Assembly: GCA_963691815.1 (NCBI GenBank)
Contig: OY829645.1
Location: 16,534,848-16,598,847, forward strand
DNA: 64,000 nucleotides
Reading direction: 5' to 3'
From: Echiichthys vipera
Taxonomy: Eukaryota > Chordata > Actinopteri > Perciformes > Trachinidae
The notes beneath the pieces are model-generated. The model was not told the DNA's origin, searched no databases, and worked only from the letters and a program-made list of their open reading frames with translations. The translations under genes were made by a program, and so were the position numbers. Shown piece after piece: positions 29,726 through 41,477 of the stretch. Each line of letters opens with the position of its first letter. Position 1 is the stretch's first letter.

Positions 29726-31466
29726 TTGAAGCTTACTGGGAAGGTGTCCGACTGAAGAAGGAGGCCTTACGGGATATGTTATCCCAGAAGACTCCGGAGG
29801 CAGTTGCAAGGTACCGACAGGTCAGAAGGGCTGCAGCCTCTGCTGTGTCAGAGGCAAAGCAGCTGGTGTGGGAGGAGTTCAGAGAAGTCATGGAGAAGGA
29901 CTTTCGGGCGACACCAAGGTGCTTCTGGAAAACCATTCAACACCTCAGGAGGGGAAACGGGGAACCGTCCAAGTTGTTTACAGTAATGACGGGACGCTGG
30001 TGACCTCAGCTGATGAGGTAACCGGGCGGTGGAAAGAGCACTTTGAGGAACTCCTTAATCCGACTAACACATCCTCTTTTGTAGAGGCATAGCTGGAGGC
30101 TGATGGGGAATCATTGTCAATATCTCTGGTTGAAATCACTGAGGTAGTTAAAAAAATCTACAGTTGCAAAGCCCCAGGGATTGATGAGATTCGTCCATAA
30201 ATGCTGAAAGCTTTGGGTTTGGAGGGGCTGTCTTGGTTGACATGCCTCTTCAATATTGCGTGGAAGTCTGGGACAGTGCCAAGGGAGTGGCAGACCGGGG
30301 TGGTGGTTCCCCTATTTAAAAAGGGGGACCAGAGGGTGTGTGCCAATTACAGGGGTATCACACTACTTAGCCTCCCTGGTAAAGTCTACTCCAAGGTGCT
30401 GAAAAGGAGGGTTCGTCCTATAGTCGTACCTCAGATTGAAGAAGAACAATGCGGATTCCGTCCTGGACGTGGAACAACGGACCAGCTTTTCACTCTCGCA
30501 AGGATCCTGGAGGGGGCCTGGGAGTATGCCCATCCAGTCTACATGTGCTTTATGGATCTGGAGAAGGCATATGACCAGGTCCCTCAGGAGATACTGTGGG
30601 AGGTGCTGCGGGAGTATGGGGTGAGGGGGTCACTTCTGTGTGTGATCCAATCTCTGTACACCGAAAGCGAGAGCTGTGTCCGGATCCTCGGCAGTAAATC
30701 AGATTCCTTCCCAGTGGGGGTTGGCCTCCGCCAGTGGTGTGCATTGTCACCAATCCTGTTCGTGATTTTCAGTCGTGGGGGGGTGGAGGGGGTTGCAGTT
30801 CGGTGGGTTGAGGATCTCGTCTCTGCTTTTTGCAGATGATGTGGTCCTGATGGCATCGTCGGTCAGTGACCTCCAGCACTCACTGGATCGGTTCGCAGCC
30901 GAGTGTGAAATGGCTGTGATGAGGATCAGCACCTCTAAATCTGAGGCCATAGCTCTCAGCAGGAAACCGGTGGATTGCTTACTCCAGGTAGGGAATGAGT
31001 CCTTTCCCCAAGTGAAGGAGTTCAAGTACCTCTGGATCATGTTCACGAGTGAGGGGACGATGGAGCGTGAGTTTGGCCGGAGAATCGGAGCAGCGGGGGC
31101 GGTGTTGCAGTCGCTCTCTCTCGATCTACCTGTCAATCTTCGTTCCTACCCTCACCTATGGACATGAAAGCTGGGTCATGACCGAAAGAACGAGGTCGCG
31201 AGTACAAGCGGCCGAAATGGGTTTTCTCAGGAGGGTGGCTGGAGTCTCCCTTAGAGATAGAATGAGAAGTTCAGCCATCCGTGAGGAACTCGGGGAAGAC
31301 CCAGGACCAGGTGGAGAGATGATATCTCCACACTGGCCTGGGAATGCCTCGGAATCCCCCAGTTAGAGCTGGTTAATGTGGCCCGGGAAAGGGAAGTTTG
31401 GGGTCCCCTGCTAAAGCTGCTGCCCCAGCGACCCGACCCCAGATAAGCGGTTGAAGATGAGATGAG
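29726..31466 (+). mobile_element. Rex3 (RTE-clade) LINE, 5'-truncated
   Basis: Only the 3' part of the element is present: a linker, the reverse transcriptase and the C-terminus, ending GATAAGCGGTTGAAGATGAGATG. TGGCAGACCGGGGTGGTGGT at 30288-30307 is, as I remember it, the site used for Rex3 PCR. The flanks ACAAATGACT (29716-29725) and ACAAATTACT (31467-31476) match at 9 of 10 positions and are a probable target duplication, which fixes both ends. Stops and frameshifts make it inactive. Its 3' end is nearly the same as that of the SINE at 7901-8248. Confidence 0.9.
29736..31362 (+). pseudogene. Rex3 reverse transcriptase ORF remnant
   Basis: Pieces in order: VRLKKEALRDML and a basic helical linker (29750-30000); a SCKAPGIDEIRP-type RT motif just before a stop at about 30199; GTVPREWQTGVVVPLFKKGD and NYRGITLLSLPGKVYS; EEQCGFRPGRGTTDQLF; VYMCFMDLEKAYDQVPQ (catalytic Asp region); VGLRQWCALSPILF; and, after a frameshift near 30770, LLFADDVVLMASS with the FADD catalytic box. 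The C-terminal phrase TYGHESWVMTERTRSRVQAAEM follows after a further shift and a deletion near 31130. All RT boxes are recognisable but no single frame spans them. The endonuclease domain is absent because of the 5' truncation. Confidence 0.85.
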
Positions 31467-31476
31467 ACAAATTACT

Positions 31477-34011
31477 GTGTGAATATGAAAACTGGACTTC
31501 AGTGTAACTTTTCTCATCTTGATAGGCCATTAGACCATTAGACTATTTCTATTTGTAATGTTACTTCATAACATGAATCTTTCATTGGCACAACTAGAGC
31601 TAGAGTACATTAATCATAGTCCTTAGCACATGTTGTGCAGATAACTATTTTTCCAAACTGTCCCTCTATTTTCTGAACAAAAACAAGTCTGACGTCATGG
31701 ATGACTGAGGGAAAACCTTTCTGACACAAAGCAGTGGTGCTCAAGCCGATCCTTTCTTAAACCAATTCCGTTCATACTAAATTGCTTTGCCAAATATGTT
31801 TCAGTGAAAGCATAATTGCTCCCTGGATGAGGGTTTACTGGCAATGTTTTGAATGAATGAATTATTAACAATCCAGGAGATTGGGTTGGAAGATTGGGCA
31901 TAAAAGCAATGGACTTTGACACAGGAAACTGTCTTGCATCCGTGGGTCCGTGTTTTGTTTGCATGTCTTGTTGATACGCCTCAAGGATGCACATAATGAA
32001 AAACTGAATGTACTAAACTGTATTAAAAAAAATTCTACAAGATACCTTTAAAGTTAAAAAAGATCATGATTTTAGTTAAATATACAAAAAATATCTCATG
32101 GTTCAAGCTTCAATATTTTACTAAGACCAAAATGTTTTTTGTTAACTGTAAAAAGGCTTTTGTTCACATGAGCAGATGTTGTAGGAAACAGCAACCAAAT
32201 GTATTAATGGTAGGGCTGTAACGGTTCATGGTTCAGTGCATGCAGCTATCAGTCAGCTACAACAGCAACGCAGAAAGAATTGTGTATCAGATAAGAACGG
32301 TGTTTTGCTCATGCTACACTGATGTAGAGTCGGTGAAGAGAAAAACATCAAGCATGCTAATGCATATTCGACAGCATCGCCTGATGTGCTTATCACCAGG
32401 ATGATGAATGTTTTGGTGAATGTTTAAATATAGCCAAGGTGGAATTAATTGAAACAATACTCCTAAAGTTTTATTTTATTTTATTCTAATTATTCTTAAT
32501 TTCGTAGCATGAAATATTATTTTTAAAGCCTATTGTGACCTGTTGCCTTTTGGGAAAGTATTTGTTCAATAGAAGTGTTTGAACTGTTCCTTACTTTTAT
32601 AATGAAAATAGTTTACCAAAGTTCCCCGTAGGCAAAATATTACCTCAGTCCCCAGCAAGAGGATTTAGCCTTTATCATTTGCACTACTGTCTGTTTAAAA
32701 TATATTAAAAGAAATGCATCGTATTTAGCAGTTTAGACATTGCATACTCTGTATGTTCAGTAAAGCTTTTACCTGTTTTTTCGAAAACACAATTTCTGCA
32801 GTATTACATTACATTTAACACATATTTCCAGATGCAAGCTAATGCTAACATACATGCTAACAAATGAAGTCTAGAACTCCTGGCAGTTGCTTTAAACTGA
32901 GGGAGGATCCAGAAGTTCTGATACACATGAGTATTACCTCTCGTCTTCCTAAGTAAGTCATTTTCATTTCAGTCATTTTGGGTAAAGGGTATTTTCTGCT
33001 GTATATAATTTAGATCCACTGTCTTAAGTAACCTATGTAATAAAATGTTATAGCATGCAAGTGGATTTTCTATCGCATAATCAAAAGCTCCCCATTCCCA
33101 TCTTCACCATGACTGTGTTGTCCTCCACAGAAGCAGACAAAAGGGAAGCCGGAGTTCTTTTACTTCTGTCTCTGGTCTCTCATCTGACATGCACACATGC
33201 TGGTTATCTGTCAACCAGATGTCATGTCTGCTCTAAACGGCTGCCGTCTCTGCTCTCCAACTGTAATTCCATGTTTTTCATCTTGAGCAGATTCCACTGA
33301 TGCCTTTCAGAGCTGAGTGACAGGCACAGTGTCATGAAACCCGACGGATTGGTTCAACTAAAAGGAGATTAGGGTCCCCAGTCGAATTGTACATTTTTTT
33401 TACCAATGACAGAGCCACAATGATCTGAACCACAGACAGATCCGTCTTCATTAGATGTAGGAGACAACTTTGTTAAAAGTAGAGAAACAAGCACAGTCTG
33501 AAACTAGGAATGATGGATCGTTTAAATGACTCATTGCTGAGAACAGAGATTATTCTCCTCTAAATCATACTGTCATGTTATAACATTAACAATGCTGCTA
33601 ACTGTGGGGTATATTTAAACAGTTGCTCTAAATCAAACCTCTTCCTGGAAAACAATATTATCTCGTTAGTGGCGAGGCAGCCAACGGCACTGATCCCCTG
33701 TTGAATTGCGGGCCGCCTGAGGACACTATTAAAGGAGCATCTGACCTGTTCCCCCGCTGACAGCTCAATATAAATGTTCCTTTTTTTAATAGACCATCTT
33801 CCTGAAAAATATGTCTACAAACCTTTTAAAAAAGCCATTTCAGGAGAACTCCAATGGTTCCACCCATTACATTTTATGCTCCAGTCCATTCACATAAACT
33901 TGATGCTCAGCCTCGGTTGCTGTTTTTATGGTCCGATGTGGACACTCTGCATTGCACTTCATTCCTGAGGAGATGTGAGCCAGAAGGAGAAAAGTCATGG
34001 AGCGCAGCCGG
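31477..34011. other. Non-coding, no gene seen
   Basis: About 2.5 kb of AT-rich sequence. TAGGGCTGTAACGGTTCATG at 32211-32230 looks like a hAT-type terminal repeat, but no second end was found within reach. Other frames (for example minus 31695-31994, plus 33055-33300) show no domain. Confidence 0.45.
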
Positions 34012-34462
34012 AAGATGGAAGCAAGCAATTGATAGACTGCATTTTAGAAGCTTATATTTCACTTTATTCAGTCAGTATCCAGCCTCTAGTGAATAACTAC
34101 CCGACCATAGCGTAGCATTACTTTAAAAGAAAAAAGGAAACCCAAGGCTGAACAGCTGACGAGTTTCTCTCCGACCACAGATGAGCACTCATAAATGTCT
34201 GTTAGGATTTATATCATCAAACTGCATGGAAAAGAGGTTTCAGGGGACAGTTGTTAAGGCAAATGGATTATATTTACGATTGGCTGCTGCAAATCTGTAA
34301 TAGTAAGTACAAGAAATTAGCGAGAAGAAGGACATTAAACTCTCCCGACATGTTCTCAGACATCTTGAAATAATACTATGTGCCAATTTAGAGACAGATG
34401 TCGAGTTGCTGCAAAGCCGTCAGCGGTATTAATGACAACAGAGCTCAAGAGAACAACCAGCC
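34012..34462 (+). repeat. Copy A of an inverted duplicate (partner at 57636-58040)
   Basis: This segment reads nearly the same as the reverse complement of 57636-58040, from GCAAGCAATTGATA through CATTTTAGAAGCTT, AGCGTAGCATTACTTT, CATGGAAAAGAGGTTTCAG and TTAAGGCAAATGGATTAT to AACCAGCC. Copy A has about 57 bp (around 34150-34210) that copy B lacks. No coding frame and no terminal repeats are visible, so it is not obviously a transposon. It may be a duplicated non-coding segment or an uncharacterised interspersed repeat. Confidence 0.85.
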
Positions 34463-35293
34463 CTTATACAGTAAATAAAATCCTTAAGATAACTTTCAAT
34501 TAGTTATGATGAACACGTTACATATCCCAAAATAAACTATCAGAATATCAATCTTTTGCTTAGAAATTTTTTAATCTAAATCTGTTTTCTTTTTTTAAAG
34601 TCTGACATTGTATGCCCCCTCAAACAAAATCAAGACAACTGTCCTGTCAACACCTACTCGAAGTTTTGAAACAATAGTTCCTATAATGTGTTGGGGGTTT
34701 TAAACATGACACGTAATGTTGCTACAGTATTGATTCAGCAAGTTAAGCTGTAGGCTACTTTTTTTAATAGACTATAATTACTTACAATTTTGGTAAGTTA
34801 GCACTATTAAAAGTATGCCAGAATTGTTATGAGCAGTTCCTGTCTGCAATGTACCCTTGGGTGTACTGACAACTCACTGGATTACTTTTTTAAAAAGTCA
34901 AATTTTAAAGAGCGATGTTTCTCAGGCAAGCCCTGGAGTTAGGAGCATTTTTTCATATGAATTCTAAGCGGATTCATGGACATCAAAGATCTGGATTGCA
35001 AGTCACACTACATGTAAGAATGTCAGTATTCTGACATTCAATGAACATTCCCGAAAAAAAATAATTCTACCTACCTTTGGCTCAGTACCTGCCTGCTTTG
35101 GCTTGGATGTACATGTATATCTTCATTAGCAAATACCTTGGGACATTTAAGCAACAAAACTAAAAACTGTACTTGTAACTTTCCAGAAGAAACAGAACTA
35201 AACTTTTAGCTTCTGAAATAAGTTACTGTTCCTCATGCATAAATGCGCTCAGTGGAGCATCAGCTCTGTTATTTCCTTTACATGTATGAGAAT
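34463..35293. other. Non-coding, no gene seen
   Basis: AT-rich, with no frames or repeats of note up to the target-site duplication of the LTR element. Confidence 0.5.
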
Positions 35294-35298
35294 GTAAT

Positions 35299-35485
35299 TG
35301 TCATATATAGTTTATATATGAAACTAATGTTGCCACAGCAACGGTAACATTCTAACACAGAGCAGTTAATGCTTTGTTGCCTTGGTTAAGAAGACGCTTT
35401 TCTTATGCCTGTTTGTTTAGATGTTTGAGCTGTCATTAGAGTGAATATTAACGGATCAAGCCGACCCTTGATTAGTCAATATACA
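35299..35485 (+). repeat. 5' LTR (187 bp)
   Basis: Starts TGTCATATATAG, ends AATATACA, and is followed at once by TGGTGTCAGAAGTAG (35486-35500), a primer-binding-site-like stretch starting with the expected TGG. It carries a 27-bp block (GTTGCCACAGCAACGG region) that the 3' LTR lacks. Confidence 0.9.
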
Positions 35486-35500
35486 TGGTGTCAGAAGTAG
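35486..35500 (+). promoter_or_regulatory. Primer binding site
   Basis: TGGTGTCAGAAGTAG directly after the 5' LTR; TGG pairs with the CCA end of a host tRNA that primes minus-strand synthesis. I do not assign the tRNA species. Confidence 0.7.
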
Positions 35501-35553
35501 TTCAACGAACGACCAAGCGATAAATTAAGAAGACAGACAGCAAGAAGAAAAGA

Positions 35554-35943
35554 AATGTCAAAGTTTAACCCTCTGGAAAACTTAACGTTTGATAAGCGAC
35601 AGAGTGGGCCAAGTGGAAGCAACAGATCAAGCGATACAGAATCAGAACAAAACTTCACAGAGATGAGGGACAAGTACAAGTGAGCTGCCTGATTTACGCC
35701 ATGGGCAACGAGGCAGAAAGCATTTTCAAGTCATTCATGTTTGCTCAAGAGGAGGGCCGCAATAACTTTGTCTTTATGGGAAAGTTTAACAAGTACTTTT
35801 TTCAAAGGAGGAATATTATCTATGAACTGGCATGTTTTTACGTATGGGTCCAACTGTCGGGTGAGAAGGGAGAATGTTTCATCAGAGCCCTGTATGATCT
35901 CTCAGAGCACTGTGAGTTTGTAGCAACTCGAGAGGAAAATTTC
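35554..35943 (+). pseudogene. gag-like capsid region of the LTR element
   Basis: Begins with an ATG in a short frame (SKFNPLENLTFDKR), shifts frame near 35605, then continues with AKWKQQIKRYRIRTKLH and an open run to a stop at 35946 containing VSCLIYAMGNEAESIF, FQRRNIIYELACF and FIRALYDLSEHCEF. The order and spacing of these helices match the capsid part of vertebrate Ty3/Gypsy gag proteins, which build the particle around the RNA. A nucleocapsid zinc knuckle was not seen. The frameshift and early stop inactivate it. Confidence 0.75.
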
Positions 35944-36160
35944 TGACCGCATCGCTCTCGGGATAATGGATAAAGAGCAGACACTACAGACCTTCAGACA
36001 GTCAGTGGAGGTCTGCAAGAAGACCCTACAGGATTAGTACAGGAGGTGCAGTTTAAACGTAAAAGCACAAACTGGAAACTACAACTGCGACAACATGGCA
36101 ATGGGTATAGTGTATGATGCTAATGAGAAAAGTGAAGAAGGGACTGTGTAACAACAAGTT

Positions 36161-36285
36161 GATTCCTCTCCAGTAGAATTTAAGATTGACACGGGAGCTG
36201 ATGTCACTGTCATAAGTGAGGACACGTTTAAAACACTCACCCCTGAGAGAACACTGCACCCAGAGGCCGATAGTTTGCTCACACA
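36161..36285 (+). pseudogene. Aspartic protease fragment
   Basis: The frame gives EFKIDTGADVTVISE; DTGA at 36188-36199 is the catalytic retropepsin motif that would cut the Gag-Pol precursor. Only about 40 residues remain before the deletion junction, so no complete protease fold is present. Confidence 0.8.
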
Positions 36286-36309
36286 TGGAAGCAGGGTCAT
36301 CATTCCACT

Positions 36310-37476
36310 GTCAGAGACATCCTACAGAAAATACATGATGGACTTCGGGGGCTAACAAAGTGTAGAGACAGAGCAAAATCTTCAGTTTGGTGGCCAGGAC
36401 TCTCTGCAAAACTCAAGAACACAGTGGTGTCATGCCAAGAGCAAAAGTAGATCCAACAAAAAGAGCCACTCTACACCTCTGCCTGACCATCCATAGAAAA
36501 ATTTGGTCTTGACCTCTGTATGCGCAAAAAACCAACTACCTAGTAATATCAGATTATTGCTCACGGCTCCTCGAGGTGCTGCACCTATCATCCATTACAA
36601 GTGCTCAAGTCATTCAGAGGCTTAAAGCAACCTTTGCAAGGTTTGGGATGAGGTGGTGAGTGACAATGATCCTCTTTTCTCCAGCGCAGAATTCCAAGAG
36701 CTGGCAAGACAACTAGACTTCAAGTATATCACGTCTAGTCCTCACCATCTTCAAGGAAATGGTCATGCGGAGAGACCAGTACAGACTGCAAAGAGAATCC
36801 TCCAACAAGAAGACCCAGTAAAAGTCCTCATGTGCTACAGATCAGCTCCCTGTGCCACCACAGGAGTCAGTCCAGAAGAACTATTAATGGGGAGAAAGAT
36901 CAGAACAACACTCCCCACATTAGAGAAGAATCTTTGACTTAAATGGCCCAACAGAAAGATTGTTTAACAGAAAGATACTGGTGAGAAGGCAAAACAAGCT
37001 TTTCTACTAGAATTGCAGACATGGAGCCAGACCTCTTCCACCACTACAATCTGGAGACAGTCCTCACCAAGTTGGATCAGGAAAAGGCCTGGGTGACACC
37101 AGCAGTCGTTTCAAAAGAATGTATGACTCCAAGGTCATACATCATCAACACACCACAAGGAGCAGCGTTACGACGGAACTGCCGCCTTCTCGGGGCAGAT
37201 CTGTCTTCACAACCTGCCCAAGACACCCTACCTGTATCAGCTCAGAGTTTAGGAGTGATTTCCCAGCCAGCAACTGTTATCACTCCAGAGACTGTTTCTT
37301 CTAGTCCGAAGGAAGTCACAAGCCTCACACACACCCCTGCACAGACAGCGGGACAGTATAAAACCAGAGCTGGACAACTGGGCAGACCATTCAACAGGCT
37401 GGTCCTCACACTGATGTGTCAAGCATATGGCCTTTGGGGGGATTGGGGAAACAGAAGGACTCAATTTCTTCAATAA
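36310..37476 (+). pseudogene. Integrase, broken
   Basis: The left part (around 36310-36450) gives KIHDGLRGLTKCRDRAKSS with WWPGL, the zinc-binding N-terminal region. The core holds YLVISDYCSR (first Asp), VVSDNDPLFSSAEF (second Asp; most families read SDNGP here) and NGHAERPVQTAKR (the Glu), so all three DDE residues are present. Stops near 36448, 36508 and 36540 and a frameshift around 36650 break it. The C-terminal part (37021-37476) has LDQEKAWVTPAVV and a Pro/Thr-rich tail. The enzyme would insert the DNA copy into the genome. Confidence 0.85.
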
Positions 37477-37492
37477 CTTAAAAGGGGTAGGA

Positions 37493-37650
37493 GTCATATA
37501 TAGTTTTTATAATGGAACTAATGTTACAGAGCAGTTAATGCTTTGTTGCCTTGGTTACAAAGATGCTTTTCTTATGACTTTTTGTTTAGATGTTTGAGCT
37601 GTCATTAAAGTAAATATAAACGGATCAAGCCGACCCTCGATCATTTTACA
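37493..37650 (+). repeat. 3' LTR (about 158 bp)
   Basis: Follows a purine-rich tract (AAAAGGGGTAGGAG, 37480-37493) that serves for plus-strand priming. It matches the 5' LTR over GAGCAGTTAATGCTTTG and TGTTTGAGCTGTCATTA but has lost 27 bp and carries several substitutions, so the insertion is not recent. Confidence 0.88.
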
Positions 37651-37655
37651 GTAAT

Positions 37656-40600
37656 CATCAATAATTTCATCCATACGCTATTAATCAGAATGTTTTTTGT
37701 TGTTATTATTTGTGACCTGACTGGTCTGATCTCTTGATCAACCACATATCTGCAGATATAAATAAATAGCAGAAAAAACTCTGCCGTTGATTTTTGATCA
37801 AGATTGTTGATTAAGAAAGCAATATCAAGCAATCCATTATGTCCCTGACCACACCTCATTTTGAGACCAAAAACACCCATGGGCGTACAGATGAGCACAA
37901 GTACATTTGCTACTTACTGTTTCAAGCATCGGCCCTGGGCACGGAAATGAAAACTGTGTTGGCCTGAAACTAGCAATGACATGCGCTGTGCACTGAATAT
38001 TTAGCCCTATGTGTCACAGCCACTGCAGCCACCTCCTAAAGATCTCTGATCTTTACTGAGATACTGACTTCCCAGTATAGCAAGTGTCAATTTTTTTTTT
38101 TATCTCTTAATTAATTGGCATGACTTGATTCGACTTTCAATCAGGCCCTCTGAATAAAGCTGATTTGAATAGTTCCGCACTTCAGGATGCTTTTCATGTT
38201 AGGAATGATTCATAATGAATCAACGTTTTGTAACTTGTAACTGGATACCAGAAAGACATACATTTTTTGCATCTCTCTAACTTTTATTCATGATTCTTCT
38301 GCCCTACCCTACAATAAACTTACCAGGAGGCTGATGCTCTTTGAAGTCTGTAATCTCCATGCACTGCAGGAAAAGTCCAGGCATCAGGTTGTAAATATCA
38401 AATATGTTAAGATAAGATAAGGGCAGGTTAGACCTGTCTGTGAGTCAATCGCTGTGGTTCAGAGTGAATTTGTAAACCCATTAAAATAGCAGACAATCTG
38501 CTCAGACCATCAGTTCAGACCCATTTCCTCATTCTCATGTGCTTTATGTTGAAATTTGATTCACTAGTTCCACTACAATATTGCACTATTCTAGCGAACT
38601 TCCAAGTGCAGATAAAAACCTTTCATAAAAAAAATTCAATGAGGTGAAATATTATAATCTTTGCTTGCCTTTCTTTCAGTCCTCCATCTGGCTGTTTCTG
38701 CACCAAGGCTTTGCTAAGTATGGCTGCACCTGTCTGTTTCTGTTTACATCATGACTCCGACACCAAGGCCTGCTCCTTAGAAGCTACTTAAACTGCTATG
38801 ATACACTCTACAGGCACATATTGTGTGTGTTCTACTCCAGACAACATTCAACTACAAACCATTTGCAGAGCATTTAGAGTAACACAACTCAACTTTAGCA
38901 TTTAGGTCTACTACTTTTATATCCTAAGGCAGTTTATTCCATGTGTGGAACTCAAAATATATTTAAGTAGACATCGGAGAAGCAAAAGTATAATCTACAA
39001 TCCCATGCTGGTATACATGCTGCTACACATGTTGCTAATTATTAATTGACAAAAATGGGAAGGAAGGGAATTCTTCAGATTCAAGTAAAGCGTGTGGTGC
39101 CCAAACCACCAATTAATCGCCTCAAATCGCCGCATTAAATTATTGTCCAACTTTTTTATTTATAATCTTTATTAATATCAAATCAGAATTTTGTAAAGTA
39201 CATATTTTTCTGTACACTGGCTTTAGGTGATATCCCCCACTAAGATGCAGATGAATGTGCGATAATATGCAAATTGTTGTGTAATAGTATAATGTAATTT
39301 GTGCCCAAGCCTTCTAAAAATCTAGGGAAAAACCTGCTATTGAATGTGAGCTCATTGATTTGAATTATCTGTCTATACACCATGTAAGATTTATGGTCTT
39401 TATCCGACAGAAGGCAACATATGCTGAAAAGTGTATTCAAAGTATGAATTAATTATTAGAGTTATAAGTGCATGGCTTTGCCCTCCTTCCTTTAATAGCA
39501 ACTGTGCCAGAGCATAGGAACAATATGTTTGAAAGCTGAACAATTAAACTATACCTCTATGATACATTTCTAATAAATGGCTGATTCCAAGGTTAATGTT
39601 ATGTAGCAACATGCATCAAACAGCCTGTCATATATCACAGTCTGTAGAGCAGCGAATCATCGTCACTAAAATTTAATTGCTTCAAAAATTCTTCAACACA
39701 TTAAAGTTTCAACAGAGCCCAGAGACCCTGTGACAAGGAACAGAGATGTGGCCAATTTGAAAGGGGACTGTACCCCCTCATGCTCAGTTTCAACCAAGCA
39801 CAGACCATTAACAGCAATACAATTGACTAACTTTAAAGGAGGTTGCTCTAATTGCTGGGTAAGGGCAGGCTTTTAGTTTGTAAGACCCAATTACCGCCAT
39901 GCTGTTAGCACTTCTCCACTAATTGCATTCATCAGCTCAAATCGTTATCACCAGGCTCTCCTTCGATTTCTATCAAAATTAAAAAATACTCATTTCTTTG
40001 AGTTTCAGAATAGCTAGAGGTAACTCATAATGTGGCGAGGGATAATGGGTTTACATTTAAGCTGTAATTAGAGAGAGAATGGAGATAGAAGACTGCTGGC
40101 GTATCTGATTCTGACACAGTACGAGTCCTGCATCTCTGACAATAAAACACAGAGACAGATTTTACTCTAAGCTGCTGCAACAATCACTGTTTGCTTTAAA
40201 ACTCTGATCAGATGTAAATTGACCTTAATGTCGGCAGAGTACAGATACAGAGATTACAGTATAGATATAAATTTGGTGGATTACAAGATGGGACATGGCC
40301 AACATTGTGGACAATCAATCAATAGCATTGCAAATTAGTGTGATGAACTATCATAAACATATATCATCCACCTCATTTGGAGGTCAGGCTGAAGGTAAAT
40401 GGATAATTCCTCATTGAACAAGAAAATTGTTGGATAAGGTGAAGACCCTGCTTCCATTAGAAATCGTAGACTATTCATACTAAGTATGAAATAAAATTAA
40501 GTAGGCCTATGTAAAGCATTCCAACTGCATGTATGTGGATTTTGTGTACGCCAGATATACCCGGGTGAATACTAGATTAGTGCAAATTTCTGAGTATGTG

Positions 40601-40733
40601 AGTTTACTGGACATACTGAACGACCCCAGAATGCATTGCAGCTCTTGAGATTGTCCAATGGCGGATTGCGAGGCAGATGGTTAAAATAATTAACTGGTTG
40701 GATAGAATAATTACAAATTATGTTAAGGTACAG
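37656..40733. other. Non-coding; candidate conserved block at about 39820-40250
   Basis: About 3 kb without a gene. Between about 39820 and 40250 the sequence has several TAATT/ATTA cores (GCTCTAATTGCTGGG, CACTAATTGCATTC, GCTGTAATTAGAGAG) and low repetitiveness, the kind of texture seen in homeodomain-bound enhancers. This is only a hint. Confidence 0.35.
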
Positions 40734-40921
40734 TTAAAGCTGAAGTTCGTACCTTTTTTAGAGAAAGAAGTTAAGTTTTTTTTTAAATGATAGAGAGATA
40801 AAGATACATGACTTTTTCACAGATTATCTGTCTCATTGTGCTGTCAGAATATAGTGACAGTTTCAGCAAATATGAAAAAAAAAACATATTTACCATGAAA
40901 TGTTACCAACTTCAGCCTTAA
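40734..40921. mobile_element. 188-bp MITE with TTAA flanks
   Basis: Starts TTAAAGCTGAAGTTCGTA and ends with the reverse complement of TTAAGGCTGAAGTTGGTA. TTAA at both ends fits a piggyBac-type target duplication. No coding capacity. Confidence 0.6.
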
Positions 40922-40931
40922 GACTTAACAC

Positions 40932-41412
40932 TTAAAGGTATAGTATGTATCAGGTATTCACATTCGGCCCCTCCTCTCCGGCTAGCGCTCAACAGCCAGA
41001 GACAGAGAGAGCAACGATGGTCGAGAGAGCTCTTTTAGGACAGAGCAGTAAGTCAGAGGAATAAAACGGTATATTATGACTGCTTCACTGTGATTACGTT
41101 TGGAGCACAAACATTACTTCATTGTCTGTTCGTGTCTGCTTTGTGCTCTTTGCTTCTGTATCTGACACTGAGGGGGAGGGGGGGGTCACAAAGTAGTGGT
41201 TGGGAATCTGAGGGCTACTCATCCTGCATCGGGTAGTGGCTGGAAGGGCCAAGCATACACCCAGAAATGTTCCTGTCCCTTTCTAAACAACAAGAAAAGA
41301 GAAAATACAGGCAGAGGGCAGGGCCTCTTCAGATACAGGCACCATACATTTCTAATGGGTCATAAATGATGACTGGGACTCAGGTTGTTTAAACCAGAAG
41401 TTCCATTTAAAC
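40932..41412. other. Possible second TTAA-start element without a right end
   Basis: TTAAAGGTATAGTATGTATC begins 11 bp after the previous MITE and is followed by GC-rich non-coding sequence. The only candidate right end (ACCATACATTTC near 41340) does not mirror it convincingly, so I do not call an element. No gene. Confidence 0.3.
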
Positions 41413-41418
41413 TGTGTG

Positions 41419-41474
<56 letters not shown>
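41413..41474. repeat. TG/CG/CA alternating tract
   Basis: TGTGTGTGCGCGCACACA followed by a long CA run, about 62 bp of strictly alternating purine-pyrimidine bases. The CG core between TG and CA makes it a strong candidate for Z-DNA formation. Confidence 0.9.

Positions 41475-41477
<3 letters not shown>

Larger units (their letters stand above)
35299..37650 (+). mobile_element. Ty3/Gypsy-type LTR retrotransposon, internally deleted
   Basis: LTRs at both ends begin TG/TC and end in ACA; the 5-bp target duplication GTAAT flanks the element exactly (35294-35298 and 37651-37655). The internal part has a gag-like capsid region, an aspartic protease motif and an integrase core, in the order gag-PR-IN, but the RT and RNase H region is missing between about 36285 and 36310. 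At about 2.35 kb it is roughly half the usual length. No envelope gene is present. Copies of this kind can move only with enzymes supplied in trans, and the remaining genes here are also broken. Confidence 0.9.

Noticed and set aside
35299..37650. Endogenous retrovirus
   Set aside because: LTRs, protease and integrase are present but there is no envelope gene, and the integrase and gag look like Ty3/Gypsy retrotransposons rather than vertebrate retroviruses.
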